36,522 bases of DNA from Gemmatimonadota bacterium. GTDB taxonomy: Bacteria; Gemmatimonadota; Gemmatimonadetes; Longimicrobiales; Longimicrobiaceae. The stretch covers positions 1 through 36,522 of the forward strand of contig JAHWJV010000002.1 in NCBI GenBank assembly GCA_019348265.1, given 5' to 3'. The notes beneath the pieces are model-generated. The model ran no database searches. It saw only the letters and a program-made list of their open reading frames with translations, and was not told the DNA's origin. The translations under genes and the position numbers were made by a program. Position 1 is the first letter of the stretch. Each line of letters starts with the position of its first letter. Below are positions 27,826 to 36,165 of the stretch, piece after piece.

Positions 27826-28587
27826 TCACCATGTCCGGAAGCGGACCTCGATGGTTTCCGGCCCGAGCAGAATCGCAGCCGGGGCCGCATCGTCGTGCCT
27901 CCGCCTGCGGTGGATCAGACCGAGCGCGGCGCGACTCGACGCCGCACCTATCAGCGCGCCCCCTACCACGTCGCTGGTCCAGTGCTTGTCCGCGTAGATC
28001 CGTGACCAGCCGACCAGCGACGCGGTCCCGTACGTCAGCGCGGTGACCCACCCGTGGCCTGCTTCCTCCGATATGGACGCGGCCAGAGAGAAGGCGACTA
28101 CCGCGTGGCCCGACGGGAAGGACTGCCAGCGGTTGCTGGAATTGAAAGGCCGGAAGGAGAGAGCGTCGCCCCCGACCGGCCTCTGCCGGCCGACGGCGTA
28201 CTTGATGGTGCCGTTCGCCACGCCGGAGGCAACGAGTGCTGCCAATACGTGCGCGGAGGATGCGGAGAGATCCGGAGCGCGCGCCAGCCTCGCCCCGGCG
28301 TACCCCAGCGCCAGTACCGGCACGACATAGCGCGGGTTGCCCAGATGGTTGAGCTGGTCGGTGGCTGCGTCCCACCGCTCGCCACCGCCCGTCGGTACCA
28401 GCGCGCGGAGCGCCTCGTCGAGCAGCAGGCTGCCCCCGAGTAGTGTGGCGCCGGTGACCCATACCGCGGTCTGAACCGAAGGGGCATGCTCCTGTGCGGC
28501 AGAGGCCCGCACCCCCGGCGGCGACGCGGCGAGCAGGACCGCCAGACCGAAGCTCCGCAGCTGGCGTGCGTCAGGAACAGAAAGCAT
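27826..28587 (-). CDS. PAP2 family phosphatase
   Basis: KYAVGRQRP...FPSGHAVVAFSLA...WSRIYADKHWTSDVVGGALIG: the three PAP2 motifs. Start MLSVPDARQ at 28587 assumed. Confidence 0.92.
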   Translation of the reverse strand: MLSVPDARQLRSFGLAVLLAASPPGVRASAAQEHAPSVQTAVWVTGATLLGGSLLLDEALRALVPTGGGERWDAATDQLNHLGNPRYVVPVLALGYAGARLARAPDLSASSAHVLAALVASGVANGTIKYAVGRQRPVGGDALSFRPFNSSNRWQSFPSGHAVVAFSLAASISEEAGHGWVTALTYGTASLVGWSRIYADKHWTSDVVGGALIGAASSRAALGLIHRRRRHDDAAPAAILLGPETIEVRFRTW

Positions 28588-28821
28588 CGACCTGGAGGAG
28601 AGGGGTGAATCCGGCCGGAAGCTTACCCCCGCAGCGGTAGCGTCGGCAACCTGACGCGTCGGACCCACAGCTTGCCCCGGCCGCCCCAAATCCGCGCCCG
28701 CCGCCTTCGCCGACGCATTCCGCCGCGCTCCCGCGATGGCGAAGCCATCGTGGCGGTCATGCTCGGCTCCGGGCTTTCCGGCTTACGCGGGCCGCTGTCT
28801 CCGTTCCGACGAACATAGCAG

Positions 28822-28865
28822 AAGGAAATGCGCGTGGCTCCTCGACGGAGTACGCGCATTTCCTT
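28822..28865. terminator. Strong hairpin between PAP2 gene and V4R-like gene
   Basis: AAGGAAATGCGCGT / ACGCGCATTTCCTT, 14-bp perfect stem extended by CTCC/GGAG, loop TCGAC. Confidence 0.7.
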
Positions 28866-28967
28866 GCTATCTCAAAAGGCTCGCTGATGGAAGCCGAGAC
28901 CTATGTCTTTGTCGCGATCCGCCGGGCCTACATCACCGCCTCTGCGCCGGCGTGTCGTTTGATCCCG

Positions 28968-29011
28968 CTGTTCCCGGTTCCCTGTTCTCCGTCCCTGTCT
29001 CCTGTTTCCTT
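28968..29011. repeat. Heptad element E6, single arm (TGTTCCC family)
   Basis: TGTTCCC GGTTCCC TGTTCTC CGTCCCTG TCTCCTG TTTCC, abutting the TAA of the V4R-like gene (29012-29014). Confidence 0.65.
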
Positions 29012-30280
29012 TTACCTAAGGCCTCTCAGCAGCTTGGTCGTGAGACCGGCGCTTAGCGGGTTGACGAGCAGCTCGCAATGGGGGTCGTCGATGGCGCGGC
29101 AGCGGGACTCGGCGGCTCGGAAGCTCAACGGACTGCGGAAGAGCTGGTTGTAGTACGAGGGCGTGAGCTCCGGCGCGGTCGTGATGTCGCCCACGTATAG
29201 GAGGTTCATCAGAGCTGCGGCCGTGCCGCGGGAGAAGTAGCACTTCGCGCTTTCCGCCTTGCCGAACCGGTGCCGATAACCGGTCCCTTCGTAGCTGTCG
29301 TACACGCGGATGGTCGCGCGCTCTCCGGGCACGAGCGCCTGCACCCGCCACGTGCCCCATCCGAGCGTGTTGATCACCGCGACCGCGGCATGGAGCCAGT
29401 CCTCCCGGGTCTCGAGCAGGGGCACCACTCTCTCTCGCCATTCGTCCGACCGCATGATCCCGCCGAAGGTATGAAAGGCGCAGCTGTGGCCCGCCTCGAC
29501 CAGGACCAGCGAGGGAAGGTTGGCGAACTTGTTGCCCATCGCGCGGGGCACCTCGCGCTCGAACCGGAAGGAGATCTGGTTGTAGAGCTCCGCCCAGAGT
29601 CGGGTCACCGTTCCGCCGAAGGCCGGGATTCGGCCTTCCGGGTCCGCACTCGGCAGCACGTCCAGCAGGGCTGCCACCACCGCGAGCTCGTCGAACGCGG
29701 GGGGCACGGGCGCCGGCAAGGAGAGGGGAGTGTCCAGAGGAGGCGTCTCCTCCGCGAACGGGACCTCCCCGTCGAGCGGCGTCACCCGGAACCTGCAGCC
29801 CGACTTGCCCTGCCCGACACAGGCGACTTCCACGACGCTGAAGGGGCGGTCGAAGGCCGCTGCCAGAGCCCCGGCGATGTAGCCGCCCGCGACCGCGCAG
29901 ACGGGCTGCCCCGGAGGTCCGTACTTCTTCACCCATGCGTCGGTGAAGTGGGAGCCCGTGACCCGAGCCTCGCCGCCTTGCTCCGTCACGGAGCTGAGGT
30001 CGAGATCCCCCAGGCCGGTGCTGCCGAACAGCCCCGTCGCCTCGCTCAGCCAGCGCTTCGCGCCACGCCACTTTTCCGTCTTTCCGCGCTGCCGCAAGGT
30101 CTGGAATGCGACCTCTCCGGAAGCGGTCTCCAGAATGGAGCGGGCGTCGATCTGCTCGGTCGTGAGCACCGTGCGCACCAGAGCGAGGTTGTAGTGATCC
30201 GAGTGGATCACTCTGCGTCCCGCGACGGGTGACGCGCCGGACAGCTGGTTGGCGTTCAGGCCGGCATCAAGCATGGTCAT
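29012..30280 (-). CDS. Protein with two V4R (4-vinyl reductase)-like domains
   Basis: [23 protein letters not shown] and [22 protein letters not shown] resemble V4R C-terminal motifs. Start MTMLDAGLN at 30280. Confidence 0.6.
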   Translation of the reverse strand: MTMLDAGLNANQLSGASPVAGRRVIHSDHYNLALVRTVLTTEQIDARSILETASGEVAFQTLRQRGKTEKWRGAKRWLSEATGLFGSTGLGDLDLSSVTEQGGEARVTGSHFTDAWVKKYGPPGQPVCAVAGGYIAGALAAAFDRPFSVVEVACVGQGKSGCRFRVTPLDGEVPFAEETPPLDTPLSLPAPVPPAFDELAVVAALLDVLPSADPEGRIPAFGGTVTRLWAELYNQISFRFEREVPRAMGNKFANLPSLVLVEAGHSCAFHTFGGIMRSDEWRERVVPLLETREDWLHAAVAVINTLGWGTWRVQALVPGERATIRVYDSYEGTGYRHRFGKAESAKCYFSRGTAAALMNLLYVGDITTAPELTPSYYNQLFRSPLSFRAAESRCRAIDDPHCELLVNPLSAGLTTKLLRGLR

Positions 30281-30421
30281 CCGGCACCTCCTCTGGCGGT
30301 GTTCCCCTCCCGTGTCGGCGATTGTCCCGACCACCGGAGTGAGATGCGAGTGGTAGTTGGTCTGCGTGTCTCCTGGTCTACATGAAGGTCGGCAACGGTA
30401 TGGGAAACCTTAAACCGGTAC

Positions 30422-30524
30422 AAAGGTGCGGAAGGGCGAAAGTGCGACCGTGCAACGACTTAGCGCAGCCGCCGTGGCTCTCGGCCGTACTCTCGCACTC
30501 TCGTAATCCCGTACTATCGCACCC
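30422..30524. repeat. Inverted-arm element E7 (octad GAGTGCGA family)
   Basis: Left AGGTGCGG AAGGGCGA AAGTGCGA CCGTGCAA. Reverse complement of right arm GGGTGCGA TAGTACGG GATTACGA GAGTGCGA GAGTACGG. Abuts the TAA of the GT2 gene. Confidence 0.75.
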
Positions 30525-31682
30525 TTAAACCCGGTTCGCGCGTAGCTGATCCAGCGGGTACAGCGTGTCGCGCCAGCGGATCCCGCGACGATGCAGCGCG
30601 AGCACCGCCGAGCGCACGATCACATAGAGCAGGAGCAGCGTCGCCAGCGGGTACGCGAGCCCATAGGCGGGGTGGGCTCCGGAGGCGCGCGTGCTCGCGG
30701 CGCAGGACACCGCCGCGATGCCGGCGCTGAGCACGTTGAGCCAGCGCGTCGACCCGCCCGTCAGCAGGATCGCGGCAAAAGGCCAGACGTCGATCGCGAG
30801 GCTGGCAAGGCACGCGCCGATCACGGCCGGGACGGAGTAGTTGAGCCCGGCGAAGGCGTTCTTCTCCAGCCCCCCCACGGCCTCTCGCAATGAGCCGTAC
30901 CACTCCACGCTCACCATCTCCCCGCCGGTCACCATCTCCTGCGTGCACCCCGACATCTTCAACAGCTTGGCGAGCTTCATATCGTCGTCGGGACGCATCG
31001 CCAGCGGGCGGTGGCCTCCCACCTTCCAGTACGAAGACGCCCGGACCAGGTTGAATGCGCCGATTCCCACGTGCCGCCTGCTGCGCGGATCACGCGCCTT
31101 CCAGGGCTTCGCGAAACGCGCGAAGAAGAAGGCGAACACAGCGGTGAAGGTGCTGAGCACGGCGCCGGGCATCATCAACCGGGGCGCGATCGTCAGGTGA
31201 TCGAGACCCTCCCGCAGCGTGTATCCCATCGCTCGCGAGATCACGCTCGGCTCCATCTTCACGTCCGCGTCCGTGAACAGGATCCACTCGCCAGCGGCCG
31301 CCCGGGCGCCGTGTTCCAGCGCGTGGTTCTTCCCCAGCCATCCCGCAGGTAACTCCGTGATGTGGCTCACCCGCAGGCGCCCCGCCGACCGGGTCATCTC
31401 GTCGAGAATGGCGCCCGTTTGGTCGTTCGAACGATCGTTAACCACCAGGACCTCGATCCGCGGGTAGTCCTGCCGGAGAACGGATCGCAGCGCTGAGGCG
31501 ATCTTCTGCTCCTCGTTGCGCGCGGCGACCACCACCGTCACGCTCGGCGCCTGGCGCGCATCGAGCGGGGGGATCTCTTCGAGCAAGCGGATGCGTCGCA
31601 TACCGATCCCTGCCTCGAGCGTACTCACCACCCAGATGAGCAGGGTAACGACGGCGAGCCAGAAGAGGGCGCTCTCGAGCAT
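30525..31682 (-). CDS. Glycosyltransferase family 2 (CrtQ/HpnB-like)
   Basis: PSVTVVVAARNEEQKIASALRSVLRQDYPRIEVLVVNDRSNDQT...WILFTDADVKMEP, C-terminal TM segments. Confidence 0.9.
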   Translation of the reverse strand: MLESALFWLAVVTLLIWVVSTLEAGIGMRRIRLLEEIPPLDARQAPSVTVVVAARNEEQKIASALRSVLRQDYPRIEVLVVNDRSNDQTGAILDEMTRSAGRLRVSHITELPAGWLGKNHALEHGARAAAGEWILFTDADVKMEPSVISRAMGYTLREGLDHLTIAPRLMMPGAVLSTFTAVFAFFFARFAKPWKARDPRSRRHVGIGAFNLVRASSYWKVGGHRPLAMRPDDDMKLAKLLKMSGCTQEMVTGGEMVSVEWYGSLREAVGGLEKNAFAGLNYSVPAVIGACLASLAIDVWPFAAILLTGGSTRWLNVLSAGIAAVSCAASTRASGAHPAYGLAYPLATLLLLYVIVRSAVLALHRRGIRWRDTLYPLDQLRANRV

Positions 31683-31825
31683 GGACGATCAGCGGTTCAG
31701 GGACGGAACGGGATCTATTCACCGGTCCACGACGGATCCGTGCCACAGGAGCACGACCTTTGCACAGGAGCACACCTGTCCAGCTATGCAAGCGGGACGG
31801 GCGCTTTTGCATTTTTAGCAGGCAA

Positions 31826-32371
31826 ATGAGCAATCAATACGAAGTCGAGGTCGTCTTCCGACAGCGGGCGGTCTACCGTATCGACGCGCCGGATCGCCAG
31901 GCCGCCGAGCGGATCGCCGCGGAGCGGTGGCGTGAAGGAGCGCCGAGCGTGGCACCCGGCTACGATTGGTGCGAGCTCGAGGCCGTGCGAGCGGTGGAGG
32001 CGGGAGGGCCCGAGGGGAAGGAGCAGGACGCGGAGCTGGTGCTCCGGTTTCTGAAGGAGCGGGAGCGGCTGATCCTGAAGCTCGGCGGCGACGTTTTCTT
32101 CCGCAGCGTGAACGATGCGATCTCGGCGGCCCAGGTGGCGGCGGACCTCGGGTGGTCGCGAGCGGGCGTGACGAGCGGAACGGCCGCGCCGGACATCCTC
32201 CGTGCAACGGAGGCTCTCGAGCTCCTCTGCCGCCAGCGCCGCGTGGTCTGCTTCGAGCGCCCGCGGGTGCGCGTGGGCGAGCGGGGTGAGATCCGTCTGT
32301 ACTGCACGCCCGAGTATCTCCAGTCGCTCAGCGACAGCCTGGAGACCGTCGAGGAGCGCCAGGCCGTCTAG
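31826..32371 (+). CDS. Hypothetical protein with possible winged-helix C-terminal region
   Basis: MSNQYEVEVVFRQRAVYRIDAPDRQAAERIAAERW (ferredoxin-like/DpnD-PcfM-like start), then SVNDAISAAQVAADLGWSRAGVTSGTAAPDILRATEALELLCRQRRVVCFERPRVRVGERGEIRLYCTP. Confidence 0.7.
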   Translation: MSNQYEVEVVFRQRAVYRIDAPDRQAAERIAAERWREGAPSVAPGYDWCELEAVRAVEAGGPEGKEQDAELVLRFLKERERLILKLGGDVFFRSVNDAISAAQVAADLGWSRAGVTSGTAAPDILRATEALELLCRQRRVVCFERPRVRVGERGEIRLYCTPEYLQSLSDSLETVEERQAV

Positions 32372-32568
32372 GGGAGGAGATTCGCCCGATCCGCATCTCG
32401 CGGCGGGCTTTCCACCCCGGCATCCCGATCCGCGTCGTCCACCGTCTCCCGCTCCACCCCACCCGCACTCCCGTCTTCCTCCCCCTCCCGCTCTTCTCCC
32501 GCGCTGGACTCTCGCTCCGGCAGCTCCTCCGATATGGACGAGTCGAGGCCCGGATCATCGTTCCGCAT
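32368..32568 (-). CDS. Small acidic disordered protein (66 aa)
   Basis: MRNDDPGLDSSISEELPERESSAGEEREGEEDGSAGGVERETVDDADRDAGVESPPRDADRANLLP*. Its stop overlaps the convergent upstream stop in CTAG at 32368-32371. Confidence 0.4.
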   Translation of the reverse strand: MRNDDPGLDSSISEELPERESSAGEEREGEEDGSAGGVERETVDDADRDAGVESPPRDADRANLLP

Positions 32569-32699
32569 CGTACGCTCTCGGCCAGGGTGGCAACTCACTT
32601 GGGAAGTGCTGGTTGAGCTTTGCACTTTTCGCTCCCCCGCGGGTGGAGTATCTTCGCTTCTCTCAGGACGCCGATGCTCATCCCAACGGATCGGAAGTG

Positions 32700-33506
32700 A
32701 TGATCGAACCGCGCACTCTCCACCTCGAGCTGGATGGCGGCCGTGTACTCCCGGTGGAGATCCGCAAGCAGACCTCGGAGCGGTCGGCCCATACCGGACG
32801 CGACCTGGTGGAGCTACACGGGCGCGGCACCACACGCGAGCCGGATCAGCACGAGTGGATCGTGGGCGTGCTCGGCGCCATCGGCGATCGCCCGGTCCAT
32901 GCGCATGACGACGCTGGCGAGTTCGCCGGCCGCTGGACGATCTCCTGGAACTCTTACGGTGAGACCGCCGGCGAGCACATCTACACGCTCCTGCTGAGGG
33001 AGGCCGAGGAGCTTTCGCTCGAGGTGCTGCTGGTGGACGGGCTGGAGCTGCACCCCTATGAATACCGCGAGGAGGTGATCGGCGACGGTCTCACCATATG
33101 CGCCAAGGTAGTCGGAACCGAAGCCGACGTGCTGCGGCTACGCGCGCTCATGCGCTCGCAGCAGACGCTGTCGGTCACCCGTCGCGGCATCCAGGACGAG
33201 CCGAGGGAGATGCGCCTCGGGGTCGGCGAATGGTCTCAGATGGAGGACAGCGTCAAGTACCGGCTGGTCCTCGTCGATCGTGGTCTCGAGACCAATGCCC
33301 GCTCCGAGCTCGCCCGCTTCCAGGAGGAGCGGAACCGAGTCGCGCTCGGGTTCTACGCCAACTTTCTCGAGCGGCTCGCCGATCTCATGGTGGAAAAGGG
33401 CATTCTCTCCCGCGAAGAGCTCCACCAGCTGCGGGAGGGTGCTCGCTCCGCCCCCGGCGTGGCGCGTCACGAGATGTGGCACGTCCCGGACGTCGACGAA
33501 TTATGA
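32700..33506 (+). CDS. Conserved hypothetical protein
   Basis: MIEPRTLHLELDGGRVLPVEIRKQTSERSAHTGRDLVELHGRGTT...MWHVPDVDEL*. Start chosen at 32700, since the upstream extension in the ORF track is low-complexity. Confidence 0.75.
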   Translation: MIEPRTLHLELDGGRVLPVEIRKQTSERSAHTGRDLVELHGRGTTREPDQHEWIVGVLGAIGDRPVHAHDDAGEFAGRWTISWNSYGETAGEHIYTLLLREAEELSLEVLLVDGLELHPYEYREEVIGDGLTICAKVVGTEADVLRLRALMRSQQTLSVTRRGIQDEPREMRLGVGEWSQMEDSVKYRLVLVDRGLETNARSELARFQEERNRVALGFYANFLERLADLMVEKGILSREELHQLREGARSAPGVARHEMWHVPDVDEL

Positions 33507-33509
33507 GGG

Positions 33510-33583
33510 CGAATTATGACTGATGAACATGAATGATCGATGCGGTCCCAATCCGGCATCCATCATCCATCATTCATAGTTGC
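33510..33583. repeat. Heptad inverted-arm element E8 (GATGGAT family)
   Basis: Left GAATTATGACTGATGAACATGAATGATCGATGC. Right GCATCC ATCATCC ATCATTC ATAGTTGC. Starts 3 nt after the stop of the 32700-33506 gene. Confidence 0.65.
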
Positions 33584-33680
33584 TTTTCCCCTACTCCTTT
33601 GCGGGACCGGTACTTGCACTGTTACGGCCGGTCGCGGCGGTGCCGCGGAAGCGAGGACCAGGTCAGAAAAGGAGGCGGTG

Positions 33681-34088
33681 ATGAGTCGTTACGGAAGAGA
33701 GTTCAACGGGCGGCCGATGGGGCGGTACGGCGGTGAGTATCAGCAATGGGGAGGGACGCCCCAGTACGATCGTGACTTCGGCTACGGTAGCGATCGGCGG
33801 GGCTGGTTCTTCGAACCGGACTTCTCCGCGTACGGCGGTCGGCAGCAGGGATACTGGTCCGGCCCACGCTACGATCGGGGGTTCGGCGATCGCGGCCAGG
33901 GTTATGGGTATCGCGAGCGCTATGGACAGCAGTATGGGCAGTCGCGCGGCCCCTCCTACGGCCAGGACATCTTCGGCTACCGCGACACCCGTGACTACCC
34001 CTCGCCATGGAGAGACTCCCACCCCGGCCAGAGCTACGGCTACGGCCTGGGCTTCGGGCAGGGCCGCGGGCAGTTTATTTACAAGTAG
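33681..34088 (+). CDS. Low-complexity Gly/Tyr/Arg/Gln-rich protein
   Basis: MSRYGREFNGRPMGRYGGEYQQWGGTPQYDRDFGYGSDRRGW...RGQGYGYRERYGQQYGQSRGPSYGQDIFGYRD...GYGLGFGQGRGQFIYK. My count of 135 aa gives about 31 G, 18 Y, 18 R, 13 Q. Preceded by AAAAGGAGGCGGTG RBS. Confidence 0.85.
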   Translation: MSRYGREFNGRPMGRYGGEYQQWGGTPQYDRDFGYGSDRRGWFFEPDFSAYGGRQQGYWSGPRYDRGFGDRGQGYGYRERYGQQYGQSRGPSYGQDIFGYRDTRDYPSPWRDSHPGQSYGYGLGFGQGRGQFIYK

Positions 34089-34193
34089 CTATCTATCGGC
34101 TATCGGCGGTCATTCCCCGCTCCACCGCTGTGGAGCGGGGGACTTGCTGCCGATTATGCTGCCACCTCGCCTGCTTCCGATAGGCCGACAGCC
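34089..34193. repeat. Heptad inverted-arm element E9 (TCGGCTA family) with nested hairpin
   Basis: Left CTATCTATCGGCTATCGGCGG begins right after the TAG at 34088. Right CCGATAGGCCGACAGCC. Inner hairpin at 34115-34140. Confidence 0.65.
34115..34140. terminator. Hairpin after the Y/G/R/Q-rich gene
   Basis: CCCCGCTCCAC / GTGGAGCGGGG, 11-bp perfect stem, loop CGCT. Confidence 0.7.
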
Positions 34194-34313
34194 TTCCGCT
34201 CCAGTACACAGCAGACGTGGCGACGAATCGGCGCACCGGCTGCCGGTGGGGTTCGGGCTGCTGGCTCCGTCGGGGTACTACGCGGTGGGAGGACGTTCGT
34301 CGTGCGCCTGAGA

Positions 34314-34784
34314 TCAGAAGATCGCCCTGCCGATGCTGACCAGGATCCACCCGGCGACCACCGCGCTCGCGACGAGCATGAGTACCACGCCGACCGCCAC
34401 ACCGAGTATCCAGCCACGGCTCGCGCGCTCGGTACCGGCGGGGTTCGCCAGGTGCGCCTCGAGGAGCCGAAGGTTGCGGAGGTTCGCCTTCCACCCGGCG
34501 TCGAACAGGTCCCCCACCACCGGAACGGTGCCGACGCTCGCCTCCAGAGCGACGTTCCCCGCCATTCGCAGCAGCGTCGCTTTCGGCGCGCCGAGCCGGC
34601 CCGCTTCCACCAGGACATAGGCCGAGAGGGCGGCACCGCTCGCGTCCCCGATTCCCGGAACCAGTCCGATCAGCGCGTCGAGCCCGAACCGGAATCCGGT
34701 GCCCGGCACCCTGAGCGAGTCGTCCAGGAGGTGCGAGAGCACCCGCAGGCGCTGGAGTGGGGCGGGCGGGGGAGTAGGGGGCAT
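34314..34784 (-). CDS. DUF4112 domain membrane protein
   Basis: LSHLLDDSLRVPGTGFRFGLDALIGLVPGIGDASGAALSAYVLVEAGRLGAPKATLLRMAGNVALEASVGTVPVVGDLFDAGWKANLRNL. Confidence 0.93.
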   Translation of the reverse strand: MPPTPPPAPLQRLRVLSHLLDDSLRVPGTGFRFGLDALIGLVPGIGDASGAALSAYVLVEAGRLGAPKATLLRMAGNVALEASVGTVPVVGDLFDAGWKANLRNLRLLEAHLANPAGTERASRGWILGVAVGVVLMLVASAVVAGWILVSIGRAIF

Positions 34785-34790
34785 GAGGAA

Positions 34791-34870
34791 GCAAATTTTG
34801 AGTTTTGAATTTTTTAATTTGAATTCTGCCAGTCTCAATTTAAAATTCAAAATTCAAAATTCAAAATTGC
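34791..34870. repeat. Heptad inverted-arm element E10 (AAAATTC family)
   Basis: Left AATTTTG AGTTTTG AATTTTTTAATTTG AATTCTG. Right CAGTCTCAATTTAAAATTC AAAATTC AAAATTC AAAATTG. Strongly AT-rich island in GC-rich DNA. Confidence 0.85.
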
Positions 34871-34909
34871 TCTTGTCCGGGTGGGTCCCACGCGCGAGAA
34901 TTCACACCC

Positions 34910-35530
34910 ATGAGCGATTCCCGCTGGCTGGCGTGGACCCGACGGATCGCGGCGCTCGCTCAGAACGGGCTCGCTTATACGGAGGGGCCCTTCGACCGCG
35001 AGCGGTATCTCGAGCTGCGGCGTATCGCGGCCGAGATGATGGGCGCGTACGGGGACGCGTCGCCCGAGCACATCATCGCGCTGTTCGCGGGGGAGGCGGG
35101 ATACTCGACGCCCAAAGTCGACGTGCGGGGGGTCGTCTTCAAGGAGGGGCGGATCCTGCTGGTCCGCGAGCGGGAGGACGGGCTCTGGTCGCTACCCGGC
35201 GGGTGGGCCGACGCCGGCGAGTCGCCAACGGAGGCGGTGGAGAAGGAGATCCGCGAGGAGTCGGGGTATGAAACCCGCGCGGTGAAGCTGCTCGCCGTGC
35301 ACGACCGCGACCGCCACGGTTCGCCGCCGCTCCCCTGGGCCGTGTACAAGCTCCTGATCCGATGCGAGCTGCTCGGAGGCGAGCCGTCGCTCAGCCTGGA
35401 GACGGAGGGGGTCGATTTCTTTGGCGAGAACGAGGTTCCGGCGCTCTCGGAGGGACGGGTCACACCCCAGGAGATCCGCAGGATGTTCGAGCATCTGCGG
35501 AATCCCGAATGGCCGACGGACCTCGATTGA
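34910..35530 (+). CDS. NUDIX hydrolase with N-terminal helical extension
   Basis: GLWSLPGGWADAGESPTEAVEKEIREESGYE matches the Nudix box Gx5Ex7REUxEExGU. Confidence 0.95.
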   Translation: MSDSRWLAWTRRIAALAQNGLAYTEGPFDRERYLELRRIAAEMMGAYGDASPEHIIALFAGEAGYSTPKVDVRGVVFKEGRILLVREREDGLWSLPGGWADAGESPTEAVEKEIREESGYETRAVKLLAVHDRDRHGSPPLPWAVYKLLIRCELLGGEPSLSLETEGVDFFGENEVPALSEGRVTPQEIRRMFEHLRNPEWPTDLD

Positions 35531-35565
35531 CGGGCTGATCACATACGCAACGACTAGGAGAATCG

Positions 35566-36165
35566 ATGACCGCGAGGAGCAATCCCCCGGAGAAGCAGCT
35601 GCCCGATCTGCCCTCCGCGTTGACCGATCCGATCCGCGAGAGGCTGTTCAAGTCGCGATCGCTGATCATCAGCGGGGAGATCAACCAGCAGCAGGCCTCC
35701 AACGTGATCTCGCAGCTGATCGCGCTGCAGGACGTGTCCGACGACCCCATCACCCTGTACATCAACTCGCAGGGTGGTCACGTGGAGTCGGGCGATACCA
35801 TCCACGACATCATTCGCTTCGTGAAGCCGCGGGTTCGCATGGTGGGAACCGGGTGGGTGGCGAGCGCGGGCGCACTGATTTACGTCGCCGTGCCCAAGGA
35901 GGACCGCTACTGCCTCCCGCAGACTCGTTTCCTGCTCCACCAGCCCGCCGGCGGCATGGGCGGGACGGCCTCGGACATCGATATCGAGGCGCGGGAGATC
36001 ATCCGCATGCGTCAGCGGCTGAACCAGATCTTCTCGGAGCAGACCGGTCAGCGCATGGAGCGCATAGAGCAGGACACGCGGCGCAACTTCTGGCTCTCCG
36101 CCGATGAGGCCATCGAGTACGGCCTGGCGGGAAGAGTCGTCCGCACGATCGACGAGATCGAATAG
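35566..36165 (+). CDS. clpP: ClpP-like protease subunit (Ser-His-Asn triad)
   Basis: [35 protein letters not shown] (Ser), [10 protein letters not shown] (His), [25 protein letters not shown]. Confidence 0.9.
   Translation: MTARSNPPEKQLPDLPSALTDPIRERLFKSRSLIISGEINQQQASNVISQLIALQDVSDDPITLYINSQGGHVESGDTIHDIIRFVKPRVRMVGTGWVASAGALIYVAVPKEDRYCLPQTRFLLHQPAGGMGGTASDIDIEAREIIRMRQRLNQIFSEQTGQRMERIEQDTRRNFWLSADEAIEYGLAGRVVRTIDEIE

Noticed and set aside
7722-35790. Other CACGTG occurrences as additional parS sites
   Set aside because: Sites such as near 7731, 13415 and 35777 match only the 6-bp core and lack the flanking TGTT/AACA half-sites.
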